Below, one piece after another: positions 12,978-24,179 of a stretch of 64,000 nucleotides of DNA. Location of the stretch: assembly GCF_000344685.1 (NCBI RefSeq), contig NW_006920411.1, positions 535,192 to 599,191 on the forward strand, given 5' to 3'. The notes beneath the pieces are model-generated. The model was not told the origin of the DNA and made no database searches. It was given only the letters and a program-made list of their open reading frames with translations. The stretch comes from Gloeophyllum trabeum ATCC 11539. Its lineage: Eukaryota > Basidiomycota > Agaricomycetes > Gloeophyllales > Gloeophyllaceae. Within the stretch, counting starts at the first letter, position 1. Each line of letters opens with the position of its first letter. The translations under genes were made by a program, and so were the position numbers.

Positions 12978-14871
12978 CTTCAGGAATGATTTGGAAGACA
13001 CGCTTGCAAGCTGCTGGACGACCGTTGGCTCCTATTGTACGTGATCGCCTGCTACACTCAGCCCGGCGTCGAGAAGGTATTCGGCGAGAACGCGAGGAAC
13101 GACGGGGGGCGCAGGTTAAAGCAAGCAGTGCAGTACCTCCCCAGGTCTTGGGGAGCTCAAGGCCTTCCGAAGTTCAAATGGTGTGAAACGCGTCGAGTGC
13201 CACAGTTTTTGATCCCGAAGGGTGCCCGACAGTTTGGCGCCTACAAATAATACGTTTCGGCTTGTAGCGCCCACAATAGCATCGGATACTTATGGCATTG
13301 CTTTGAAGTCGACGATACTTGTGCATTGAAGTCAAATACGAATACGCTATGTACAACCACTGTCTGTATAAGGAGGAAACCAGTGGTGTCCGGCGGTATG
13401 TTCATTTACTTTTCTATTTCAACCCTTTCTTGTAGGACGTTCTGATAGCTTCAAACAAGGAAAAAGAAGATCCCGGAAGAGCACTACTGGCACTACTTAA
13501 GGGATGCCCAAGCCTCAGATCTGGGAAGCCGAGATGCTTTACGGGCCATCTATTGCATATTGCGAACAGTTCGCAAAGCCTTGAACATCTCTCATCGCCT
13601 TTCCCTGGACCTTAGTATAATATAGCTCGGCATACAAGGGCTGCATTTGAAACTGTAACTGGTCGAGCGCTAGTATAAATGGGGTGGTAGCCTGTAGATG
13701 TGGGCAGGGACTCCACTCTCTCCTGGACAAAGCGCTGGCAGCCGCACATGGAACTAGTCCACAATATACAACTGCCATTCCCTCATTCTGGCGACGTGGG
13801 TTGTGAGCAGAAGGCTTTCATCACTTGGAAGGAGACTGGCCTGGCCAGATGACATGCACGATGCCGTAAATGTCAACAAATCCGGAGCCGCCGAAAGGAG
13901 ATGTTGCACTAGTACTAATTGTGAACAAAACCGGACACAGAGCCACGGTGGTGAATAGTCTAGCGATCTGTGGATGAAAGGAGTTCATTCAGCCGTCATG
14001 ATTGTTGACAGTGCATTTATGAATTCGAAAGGGTGCCTCAGTCTAACCCAAAGCCGGACTGGGGGGACCTGTGGCGAGCGTAATTGGCATCCGGCAAGGT
14101 CCCGCGAGGTCACGCAGCGACCTCGCTGGTCCAGAGCGAGGGCGGCAGGAAGATGCACAGCCACGGGACCCACAGGGACCCACAGAAGCACCTCCGCTAC
14201 CGCCTCGTGCTACGAGTCACGGCGTCTAATGTCTCATCGTCTAACACAATTAACACTGAATGTTACCCCAGCCCATCCCGTATTATAGTGTCTCGCATGA
14301 GCTGTTCCTGTTAAAGCTCTTGTGAGGCTGATCGGACTCGGCGCCGGGACGGCGCGGCTGGTAGCCTCATGGGTCGGACCTGCGGAGCCTTCCAGTATAA
14401 GGTAAGGGGATAAACTCCGCGCCTTCCGTAGCTGTTCCTAATCTTGCGAAGGCCTCCTGGATGGTTTTTGCACCCCTCTGCTCAGCGCTGGCGACCCGTA
14501 CCTAGCATCGAGTCGTCATCTATCGTACTGTCGTCTGTTCGACACGCATACTCGCGTCTCCCTTGGTCTCTATCGTCTCGCTATCGGAATCAAAACATTA
14601 TTTCTTCTGAAATCGCTCTCTTGTCGACATATCAACCGGTTCTCTTTGACTCGTCGTCCGCGCACAGTTTATTCTCGCCTGTTTTTAGTTGCTTTTCCCG
14701 TCACATCGGTCTTCCTTTGTGTCTCGCTGTCGAATATTTACTTGTTCCGGTCGCAAAGAAGAAACGAGAATACGCATTATAGAAAACGCCCAAGAACTGA
14801 ATCCACGACAATCCATTTCTTCACTCGCTTTGCAGCTGTCACCGTATACGTCCGATCACTTATTCGCTTCC
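12978..14871. other. Divergent intergenic region, 1.9 kb
   Basis: It separates the RasGAP start (minus) from the RNA-binding protein start (plus), so it should hold both promoters. From about 14440 to 14870 the plus strand is markedly pyrimidine-rich (runs of T and C), as is common in fungal promoters and 5' leaders. Short open frames here have no recognisable homology or supporting splice pattern. A small direct repeat of GGGACCCACA sits near 14160. Confidence 0.5.
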
Positions 14872-17800
14872 ATGTCACGCCTCGACGACTTTGAATACCC
14901 ACCCGGACTGGGCTACGCGCGCACCAACGCGGACAGAGAGCACGTCCTGCACCAGAGCAACTCGGCCTCGCTCGGGGGCTTCGGGCTGCGAGAGCGCCGG
15001 ACGAGCCTCAATGGCCTCGGCTACTCCGCGTACAATGTGGCCGCGTCGCTGCCACGATCCAGCGCGCTCCCGGAGCACGACTTCGGCGGCGTCGGAGCCA
15101 GTGACGCTTGGGCCGCGATGGGTGTCACACCAAACATGGCACGCCAGGCCACGGCCACCCAGCCGTCTTCACAGTTTCACCACATCCCTCCCTTCAACCA
15201 CCACCACCACCAGCGCTCCTCTCCCCCCTCCGTGCCCCCTATCCCCCACAGCGCCCCCGGTGCATACATCAGTGCCAACGGCGCAGGCGCAGCCAGTGCG
15301 AACCTGCTGAACGGATTGTACGCGCAGACAGCTTATTCGGATCGCGAACGCGACGCGTTCCTGCCACGCCAGTCTCAGCCGGTGCAGTCGTCTCAGATAC
15401 CGACGCATTCGCCGTCGAATTCACTCAGTCTCAGCTCTGACTCTTACGCCGCGCGCTCTACACTTTGGTGGGGCGGCCTTGAACCCTGGATGGACGAAGA
15501 ATACGCGAAACAGGTCTGCGGCCTCATGGGGTGGAACCCTACCGAGATACGCGTCCCGCACCCGCCCCCTGACCCAGTCACCGGCCAGCAGGCGAACAAC
15601 CCAGGTTACTGCTTCCTCACCTTTGCCTCGCCCGGTCAAGCTGCGTCTGTATTAGGGCAGATGAACAGCGGTGCCAACGGACCGATGCTCATGCCGAACT
15701 CGAATAAACCGTTTGCGCTAAACTGGGCCTCAAACGTGCCGTCGTCCTCTCTCGCGCCAACGCACACTGCACCGAGCACTGCTCCCGCGAACGGACAGCG
15801 CTTCGAGAAGGAGTACAGTATTTTCGTTGGCGATCTCCCTCCAGAGGCGTCCAATTCCGACCTCGTAGCCGTGTTCCGCAACCCTGTACTGGGACTACGG
15901 AACGACAGGGAGCCAAAGTTCGTCCGCCCCTTCCTGAGCTGCAAGAGTGCAAAAATCATGCTTGACCCCGTTACCGGCGTTTCGAGAGGGTACGGCTTCG
16001 TTAGGTACGTTAAGTCTACAAATGCATAGTGAAAATCCATATTGATCAATTCGTGGGGATAGGTTCACGGACGAAGCTGACCAGCAGCGCGCTTTAGTAG
16101 AGATGCACGGTCTCTACTGCCTCTCCCGGCCCAGTAAGTGATTCTACCTGAATATATGCGCATATACTCAGCCCTGGCCTACGTCAGTGCGTATCTCGCC
16201 GGCTACCGCTAAATTCAAGCCACCACCGTCAATACCTGGGGCACCCCTTCCATTCCCTTCTGCGTCTCCGACTGGCATCACGCAGCCACAGCAAGGTGTT
16301 ACTATCGCCGTTCCTTTGCCAGCCACGAATCCGGCCAAGAGCGTGTCTGCCCCTATTGCGTCTAACCCCAACTCCTCTTCCGAGTCGACACCCTCGGTTG
16401 GCCACGCCTCTGTGGCAAACACTGCTTCCACATCGGCGACATCTCTCAATTCTCTCTCGACCCCTTCGCTGAGCTCTGGGTCGAGCACAAGCACATCCTT
16501 GTCATCACTGTCGTCGGCCCCGTCTGACGACATGCTGAGGATGATCGCGCAGTTTGCAAATACTGCGGCCGCCTCGAACAATTCCAAGCCCAGTAACGCA
16601 CCGTTGAGTTCTATCACGGCTCCCTTCGCAATGCAGTCCCAGGACCCCTCCGAAACTGGCAACTACCATCTCTCGGAGGAGTCGTGGAAGCACCACGCCC
16701 AAGCCCGTGCCATCCTGAGCAATCTTATCGGGCCCAACGGGGAGCAACTTACTTCGAGTGATCCATACAACACTACCGTTTTTGTAGGTGGTTTGTCCCC
16801 ATTGATCTCAGAGGAGACCTTGCGGACATTCTTCGCTCCGTTCGGCGATATCCACTACGTGAGTATATGCGCGTCCGTAGATGTGCTGTATTACTGACGA
16901 GCGGCTGCAGGTAAAGGTTCCCGTCGGCAAGCACTGTGGATTTGTGCAATTCGTGCACAAGAAAGACGCTGAAAGAGCCATTGAGAAGATGCAAGGTTTC
17001 CCGATCGGAGGTAGCCGTATCCGTTTGAGCTGGGGCAGGAGTCAATGTCAGGAGTCATTTCTGGTACACAAATGGCGCATATACTCATTTCTCTATCTAC
17101 AGACAAAGCTGCACAGGCCGCTGCACAAGCCGCCCAAGCTGCTGCCCTGCAGGCGCAGATACAGTCCCAAGCTCCACAGGCAGCGGGCTCGGTGTTGACA
17201 GCCGAGCAAGCTTTTCAGGTCCTGGAGAAGTTCGGCCTTACTGCTTTCATCAATAACCCTGCCGCGGTCGTTGCAGCCCTCTCGGAGAACTCTGGGAATG
17301 GCTTCGCCAATACGAATGGCAATGGCACGAGTACCAATGGGTCGGGTGAAGATACTCCTAGGAGTGGCATGGACAACATGCAGCCGCAGAGTAATGGCAA
17401 CAACGGAGTAGGGTATTCGTTCGATAGATACGATCCCAACTCGTATGGGCCACGCATGGACACCAATGTGCCCCCGGCGCGGTCGTCATTCTCGCCGTTC
17501 TCCCCGGACCCTAACCTCTTTCCTGAGGAGCTTCGGAATAGGGACTCCTTGACTCCCTCGCGGGCTGAGCCGCTTCCTCACCCATCCAAGAATTACGCGC
17601 CGGGTTTCGGGCCGTCCCCCTTGCAGACGCAGGATGCCAACGGACTTGAGAGGGGTAATACCAAGCGTATCTCCCCGATTACTCCTACCTCGGCGCATGC
17701 CAACCGACCTTCTGTGTCGCGGTTCAACTCTTTCTTGGGTGGGACCAGCACTCCATTCGACGTCGCCCGCGCTGCGAGTCGGAGCTCTTTCCACGAGCAG

Positions 17801-17968
17801 GAGAGGCCGAAGGAGGCGGAATCTCGTGAGCATGAGCAGGACCTGATTCAGGACCTCAACGGCACGCTTGCCAGCCTGGATCTCGATAACAGCCAGGGAT
17901 CTTGGAGAGCGCAGGAGGACCGGACAGGGGGCAGGAAGAGCGGCAGCCCCGGCAGGTCTCACCAATGA
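14872..17968 (+). CDS. RNA-binding protein with three RRMs, Nam8/Ngr1/Csx1 family
   Basis: Exons 14872-16004, 16063-16133, 16188-16858, 16911-17046 and 17103-17968 give 958 residues. RRM1 (about residues 196-290) begins TLWWGGLEPWMDEE, the characteristic Nam8-type opening. RRM2 (about 314-405) has YSIFVGDL and, across the first intron, GYGFVRF. RRM3 (about 596-670) has TVFVGGL and CGFVQF. An Ala/Gln helix and a disordered Ser/Asn/Pro tail follow. Family members bind U-rich RNA: Nam8 in the yeast U1 snRNP, Csx1 and TIA-1 relatives in mRNA stability. Which role applies here cannot be decided from sequence. The start was chosen at MSRLDDFEYPPG; the frame stays open upstream to 14689 but reads like leader. 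The last intron is less certain: I chose the donor after AGTCAAT because it gives SQYKAAQAA. Confidence 0.85.
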
Positions 17969-18744
17969 GTAGGTCCGGCGAAACTGTGCTCGGCCCCGCA
18001 CAGAATCTTGATTATTCGGATGTTATTTGGCTTCCGCCGTTGCCGCATCGCTATGGACTTGTCACAGATCCGGGTTCTGCCTTTCCTTTGTCTATGTTAC
18101 GACCTGAGTCCTTTCGTCACGTTTTCCACGTTAGCATCGTCGCATTCTCAAACCCACTATCGGTCGTGTTTACAACATTTTGTCGACAGTTGCGTTCGTC
18201 CTCGTCGTCTATCCCCACTTGGTCTCCCTTTGCAAATCGATGGTCAGGTTTTTCTGTTTGCGGTCCTGTTCTAGCTACTTAGCACATTTCCTGCGCCTCT
18301 CCCGTTTTGTCCGCGAAACCGCAGTTTGGTTTACCTGCCTCTCTTCATCTCACCGCTCCGTCGTATACGCGCCTCTTATTCTCGGTTAATGCACGCGAAG
18401 AAATCGGTTTATTACATACGCATTGTTTTACGTTTTGTTGTTCAGATCTTTTCGGTATATATGTTTCGTATTGCAGTCGTCATGTCGAGTCCTGGATTTG
18501 TATCGAAGTTGCAATGTGTCCTCGGACGATAAATTAGAAATCGAGATGAAGCCCATGCGCATCGGACTGCAGCAATCCTTCGTCTTGAGATTTGAATAGT
18601 TGGTAGCGGCGCAGGTCTTGGAATGTAGGAAACCGTCAATCGATGTCGGCGACGGAAGACGGTTCCCAAGAGGCCTGAGCTCCAGTCTCGAACTGGCTGA
18701 CGAGCGTGGTCTTGGGGGAACGTAGTTCGTCCAGCAACAAGGTG
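17969..18744. other. Convergent intergenic region
   Basis: This contains the 3' ends of the RNA-binding protein gene (plus) and TRM10 (minus). The stretch 18020-18480 is T-rich on the plus strand and probably is 3' UTR. No gene is supported here. Confidence 0.5.
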
Positions 18745-19925
18745 CTAGGGCGCCTCCTCTGCCGCTTCTATATCCTCTGCCCTGACGACTACTTCTTCCA
18801 CTGCATCGCCGGGAGTATCATGGTCGTTCTGACCCTGTTCTGACCCAGCGACACTCTTATCCTTGGAGTTGCCCGTATGGAACTTCCTCTTGGGCATAAC
18901 AGCGTACAGCGCCTGTTCCCAGTTACGGGTCTCTACCCACTTTAGCATGATCTCGAACACTTGATTAACTGTGAGGACTTTGCGCGTCGGCAGGTCGGAC
19001 AGGTAGGTGCCTATGGGCAAGCGGGCGGTCCGAATTCCAGCTGCGTTTGCTTTGTTGAGACATAAGTTCTGATTTACACAACGGAGTAGGTTAGGTTAGG
19101 TTAGGGATGCCGTTATGAGGCGATGATTTACCTTGTAGCGGTTGCGGTCAACTATACCACCTATGATATACGTCTCGCCTTCTTTCAACTCGAGCAATTC
19201 TTCGGAAGAATCTGCCGTGAGATAGACCACAGATTCCTTCGGTACCTTCGAGCGCACCGTTGGTCGGTCTGCATCTGTGCCTGCCTCCGCGGGTTCCTGG
19301 GGGTTAGCCACACCTGCAGGTTTTGAATCTGGGCTTTCTGCATCCCACAGCTTTTCGTAGCCGTCGGTCCACCATTCGGTATTTGTCCACCTCTTGTAAC
19401 TTGCGTCACCCACGGTTTCCAGTCTGGTTAGGGTCCGGCCGTTCAGACATGTGAAGAGAAGCGATGAGAATGGGTTAGACGAGCGTCGATTAGCACTATA
19501 TGTATATGCTAGTTGGGAACACAAGGAAGTTATCTCCTATTCATAACGTCAGGATTACATTTCAGGGGCTCAGTGCAGGCGTAGAATAATCGTACTTTCT
19601 CGCTCATGAGTTCATCGAAACCCAAGTCGATCACCACTCTGGCTCCGAAAATCTGCTGCTTGCCACCATCGCCTTTCCGGCGTTTCCGTCGCGCCTCCTC
19701 TTCCCTCTCCTCGTCCGAGTCCAGTTCTCCGGCGGCACGTTTTTCTGCTCGGATGCGTTTCTTCTCCTTGCGCTGTTCCTTTTCTCGCGCTCTTCTTTCC
19801 AGCTTCATGGCCTGAAATCGGGCGGCCTTCGCCAGCTTCTTCTGCGCATTCTTAGATAACGGCTTCGTCTCCTCGGTCAGCGCTGCGGTTTCCATGGTCG
19901 CAGACGTGCTTGCAGAGTTCTCCAT
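18745..19925 (-). CDS. TRM10: tRNA (guanine(9)-N1)-methyltransferase Trm10
   Basis: Trm10 methylates N1 of guanosine 9 in tRNA using S-adenosylmethionine (SPOUT fold). Exons on the minus strand: 19596-19925, 19132-19536 and 18745-19068, giving 352 residues. The N-terminus is a basic, Lys/Arg/Glu-rich helix, usual in the family. The catalytic domain starts at VVIDLGFDELM and continues through SLCSQLAYTYSANRR, LNGRTLTRLE, TNTEWW and EGETYIIGGIVDRNRYK. After the second intron come NLCLNKANAAGIRTARLPIG and LTVNQVFEIMLKW, then an acidic tail. These blocks match fungal Trm10 closely. Intron 2 holds tandem CTAAC motifs. It is head-to-head with the first thioesterase gene, 181 bp between start codons. 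Confidence 0.93.
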
Positions 19926-20106
19926 GGTCCTATGAGCACAAGTCCACCTAGATCGAAGAATAACTCCTCCAACCTAGTACCGCCGGAATATGCCGCGTCC
20001 TCGGATCGTCCGAATCGTCGCTCGCCTGGCCTTAGCTTGTGCCACACTGACGTTGCTCTACTGCTTGCAATCATCCTTCATCTCGAGAGATATAGTGTCA
20101 CCAGAG
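19926..20106. promoter_or_regulatory. Bidirectional promoter TRM10/APT1
   Basis: Only 181 bp lie between the TRM10 ATG (minus) and the chosen APT1 ATG (plus), so the two must share control sequence. An in-frame upstream ATG at 19990 would extend APT1 by 39 residues with a hydrophobic stretch. I treat it as leader because the paralogue downstream has the same DNA with a net 8-base loss that breaks the frame. No clear TATA box is seen. Confidence 0.55.
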
Positions 20107-21081
20107 ATGGCGAGCGCCTTGAAAATCCTGACTGTTGCGCCTCGTACTAAGCACACAGCTACGGTCATATTCGTCCACGTGAGTGGATTGGAATCCAGCG
20201 CCACATGCAAGATCAGGATGATCGACTCTTGCTGTAGGGACTTGGGGATACAGGTTATGGCTGGAAGCCGGTGGCAGACATGTTCCAAGGCGATCCTGGG
20301 CTTAGCCATGTCAAATGGGTGCTCCCTCATTCGTAAGTAGCCTGAGCGAACCGGGAGGGTACTAGGACGGTGAGTATTGAAGTATCTCAATAACGTAGAC
20401 CGTCAAGGAGGGTAACTGCCAATATGGGAATGGAAATGCCCTCATGGTGCGTCTGTCACCCCAGTGGCATCCATAATCAGTTCTGAGGATATTCATCTGA
20501 AAGGTTTGACATCCTGTCCTTTGGCTTCGACTCCCCGGAAGACGAGGAAGGCATGCTCGAGACGCAGCAATCATTGGAGCAACTCATTTCGAACGAAGTG
20601 TTGGAAGGCATCGATCCGTCCCGAATTGTCTTGGGCGGCTTCAGTCAAGGGGGAGCCATGTCCTTGCTGACCGGTCTTACGATCGACAAGAAGCTCGGGA
20701 GCATCGTTGTCCTCAGTGGTTGGCTAGCTCTGAGGAATAAAATAAAGAATGTTAGTTCCTTGCGCGTCGAAGGCCAGGTCTCAGCAGTGCTGATTAGATC
20801 TTGATTTCTTGCAGATGGTGTCTCCTCACGCGAAGTCTGTGCCCATCTTCTGGGGCCACGGGACCAGCGATCCCCTCATCAAGTACCAATTTGCTTTGGA
20901 CTCGCTGGAGTTTATGAAGTCGAATTTGGAGATCAACACAATAGAACGCAAATCTGCAAGTCCTAACTCTGGTGGTGTGGTCTTCAACTCGTATCCAGGC
21001 ATCGGGCACTCTACCTCCCAGCAGGAGTTAGACGATCTACGTGAATGGCTGAAGCAGATGTTACCTAAGGAGAGTCCATGA
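20107..21081 (+). CDS. APT1: Acyl-protein thioesterase 1, copy A
   Basis: An alpha/beta hydrolase that removes palmitate from S-acylated proteins such as Ras and G-alpha, and can also act on lysophospholipids. Exons 20107-20178, 20238-20332, 20399-20446, 20504-20750 and 20815-21081 give 242 residues. Visible motifs: VIFVH/GLGDTGYGW (oxyanion region), ANMGMEMPSW, nucleophile elbow GGFSQGGAMS (catalytic Ser), HGTSDP (Asp) and PGIGHSTSQQE (His). The triad is complete and the length fits the family. An immediately downstream paralogue has the same five-exon layout. A start at 19990 would add a signal-anchor-like N-terminus; this is less likely (see the promoter entry). Confidence 0.92.
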
Positions 21082-21476
21082 ATGATCCCAATTTATCGAA
21101 GCATGCTTTCAGAAGGACAGCGTAACTCGAAAGAGATCTAGTGACGAACTAGGACAGCTGTTAAGTTCGATATATGATGTTCATCTAGACGAGAGATTTG
21201 TTTGTCAATGTACGGCTAGTTGGTGGGAACAGTGCACCCCACCGTGCATGGTGTGTGTCCTGATCTGACTAAGGCTGACCAGGGCCCATAGCGTCTGATA
21301 GCCGTCCGTCCCCCACTCGATATCTGTCCGCCGAAGTCAAAGGTTGATACTTACTGGCCATCGGGATATGCCGCATCCTCGGATCGTCACCCGCCTGGCC
21401 TTGGTTTGGTCCGCCGTGACGCTGCTGTATTCTTACGAAAGCGTCCCTAACATCGAGGACTATAGTTTCGCTAGAC

Positions 21477-22473
21477 ATGGCCAGTGTACTGCAACCGTTG
21501 AAAGTCCTCAGTGTTGCGTCTTGCACCAGACACACCGCTACGGTCATATTTGTCCATGTGAGTGGAATAATGCAATCTATCCACCTTATATGGGATCAAC
21601 TCTTGCTCCAGGGACTAGGGGATTCCGGCCATGGCTGGAAGCCGGTAGCAGACATTCTCCAAGGCGATCCAGGCCTTAGCCACGTCAAATGGGTGCTTCC
21701 TCATGCGTGAGTAGCTGGGCAGAGATGTACCGCTCGCCTGTATTTGTGACGATGTATATCGGAATATTAAGCTAAACGAGATGTAGACCCACGAGGAGGG
21801 TGACAGCCAACAGGGGTATGGAGATGCCCGCGTGGTGCGTTTGTCACTGTGACAATATCCTTGCTTAGCATTAAGAATATCTTGGATCGGAAGGTATGAC
21901 ATCGTGGCCTTCGGCGCGGATTCAGACCCTCCTGAAGTTGAAGAAGGCATGCTCCAGTCGGTAAGATCACTGGAGCGGCTGATTGCGAATGAGGTGTCGG
22001 AGGGGATTGATCCATCCCGGATTGTCTTGGGTGGTTTCAGTCAAGGAGGAACCATGTCCTTGCTGACTGGGCTTACGATCGAGATGAAACTCGGGAGTAT
22101 CGTTGTCCTTAGCGGTCGGCTAGCTCTGAAGAGTAAAATCAAAACTGTCAGTTTGCGCCTTGACACAGGATTGCTCCAGTGCTGATCGCCTAGGGTATCC
22201 CTGCAGATGCTGTCGCCTCATGCAAAGTCAGTGCCTATTTTCTGGGGCCACGGAACGAGCGACCCTGTTGTCAAGTACCAATTCGCAACGGATTCCCTGG
22301 ATTTCATGAAGTCACAGCTGGAAATCATCACCATAGACCGGAAATTGGCCAGTCCTACCTCTGGGGGTGTGGTGTTTAACCCGTATCCAGGAATGGGACA
22401 TTCCACCTCCCAACAGGAGCTGGATGATCTGCGCGAATGGTTGAAGCTGGTGTTACCCAAGGATAGCGCATGA
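21477..22473 (+). CDS. APT1: Acyl-protein thioesterase 1, copy B (tandem duplicate)
   Basis: Exons 21477-21557, 21612-21706, 21787-21834, 21894-22146 and 22207-22473 give 247 residues. Four introns sit at the same positions and phases as in copy A. The triad is intact: GGFSQGGTMS (Ser), HGTSDP (Asp), PGMGHSTSQQE (His). It differs from copy A by three extra codons near the start, two extra codons in exon 4 and scattered substitutions, for example RGMEMPAW for NMGMEMPSW. Nothing is broken, so it is probably an active paralogue. The conserved DNA begins around 21355, upstream of the start, so the duplicated unit took part of the 5' leader but not TRM10. Confidence 0.9.
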
Positions 22474-22755
22474 ATTATCGTTCAAGAATTTGTCCATAAT
22501 TCTCTTGCAAGAACAGTGGGAGCGGGATGAAGGGGGACCGCGTAATGCCGTCGAAGTCCACCTCCTCATACAATAGAGAAATACGATGTTCTGCATGTTT
22601 TTCTGGAAGGCAAAGGGACGAAGTCCGGTTTATGAGCGCAGGCGTAGTGGAAGAACTTGCAATTGAATGCCACAGTTTGGCCACAGTCACCAGTGCACAG
22701 CCTCATCTAACGACTGCACGAACCGCCGGCGTTTGCCGCTCCTCACCATCTCAAA

Positions 22756-23758
22756 ATGAGCGACTATATGGGTCTGCCTTCATCAATAGCTGGCTTCCGT
22801 ATCATTCCTGTGGCCTACAATTCTACTACCTCGCATATTCTATACGCTCGCAAGCATGTCGGCTCCAAACGAAAGAACTCCACATCTTTACCGGAAGGTC
22901 GGACACTATTCCTAGTCAATGTACCCCCGGATGCCACGGAACGAGAAATGGTTCTACTCTTCAAGAATTGTGGTACTGTGGAGAGAGTGGTATTTGACTG
23001 GGAAGTGTCTGAACCCGATCAGGACTCTACGACCAGCGACGAGGAAGAAGAGGAAGAGGCTCAGCCGGAACAGCAGCAACCGCGGAAAAGGCGAAAATTG
23101 GATAAGGGGAAGAAGGAGAAGCCGCCCGCTGTCGTGCCCTTACCACACAGAGCTCTACGAGTCCTCAGGAAGACAGGGCACTCTGCTCATGTCGTTTTCT
23201 TGGACGAATCTTCACTGGAACGGGCGCTGGCACCCGCGGAGAAGCCCCGTCCCTGGCCGACATCATCTGAAGAGCCGCGTGGACTGGCCCACTACCTAGC
23301 TTTATACGACTCACTACGACCACCATTAGATGTCGTGCGCGATCATGCGGATACATGGATGGAGATGTTTGACTACGAGCAAGCGAAGAAAAAGCAGAAG
23401 TCGGAATATCGCAAAGGCGAGGCGATCGTGGACGAAGATGGGTTCACGTTGGTCACGAGAGGAGGCGCATACGGCCAAACATTGGGTGGAGGCGTCGGAG
23501 TGGCGAGCAAGAGGTTCCAGGAGACGGGGCAGGTGTCGAAAAGGAAGAGGAAGAAGAAGGATCCGAAGGAGAAAGAGGATTTTTATGCGTTCCAGAGACG
23601 GGAGAAGAAACGGAACGGTGCGTCTGCTTGACCAAACGTGTTGGACGCTGGCTTATTTTTCGATTTTCGTAGAATTGCTCGAGCTCCAAAGGAAGTGGGA
23701 GGCAGACAAAGCCAAAGTGGAGGAACTCAAGGCCTCCAAACGATTCAAGCCTTACTGA
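22756..23758 (+). CDS. RRP7: Ribosomal RNA-processing protein 7
   Basis: Rrp7 is a nucleolar assembly factor of the small-subunit processome needed for 18S rRNA maturation. Exons 22756-23617 and 23673-23758 give 315 residues. The N-terminal part carries an RRM-like domain (TLFLVNVPPDATEREM, about residues 50-160) split by an acidic and Lys-rich insertion, with HAVVFLD-like strands (HVVFLDESS). The C-terminal Rrp7 domain shows DEDGFTLVTR, a basic Lys/Arg block, DFYAFQRREKKR and, in exon 2, the terminal signature ELLELQRKWEADKAKVEELK ending FKPY. The junction restores this block exactly. The start codon at 22756 precedes a plausible short N-terminus. Confidence 0.93.
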
Positions 23759-24179
23759 CGTTGTCTCAACTGATGTTTGGGGTTCGGCGGTCCGAGTCCT
23801 CAGCTTCATGCAGTACCGACTGCGTTCTACCGTCTGCTACCAACGCCGAATATTACGAGATTGACAACAGTGATACTGTTGAACGATTTGGTTTGACTCT
23901 AAGGTTTCAAGATAGACAGTGTGCTCTCCTACGTGCCGTAGATGCAGTGTTAACTTGAATTCCTACGACATGGAAGTGGTGGTACAAGTCAAATCTTACC
24001 GTGAGAGCCATGCTGTAATTGTTGTATCGCATACAAGTATTGCCCGATACCCGAGGCGCGTCCGTACTGTTCACCCACGTCTACTCTGTGGCTCGGTTTC
24101 TGCTTGGAGAGAACTGGAGTGAATATTTAAAGGTCTTCACATCGAAGAGCCAAGAGAGCTTTATCGCCCGCCACGTCAC
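23759..24179. other. Intergenic gap
   Basis: This lies between RRP7 and the Gln/Ser-rich gene, both on the plus strand. It must contain the RRP7 terminator and the next promoter. No gene or repeat was recognised. Confidence 0.45.

Noticed and set aside
13539..13778. A small minus-strand gene in the RasGAP upstream gap
   Set aside because: The frame has no recognisable features, and its composition is like the surrounding non-coding DNA.
19087..19106. TTAGG repeats as an interstitial telomere
   Set aside because: Only about four short units lie inside a TRM10 intron, and on the transcribed strand they are CTAAC branch-site motifs. That is too little to call telomeric.
19990..20106. N-terminal extension of thioesterase copy A
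   Set aside because: The frame is open, but the homologous DNA in copy B is frameshifted and the family normally starts near the internal Met. It is kept as a finding, not as the called start.
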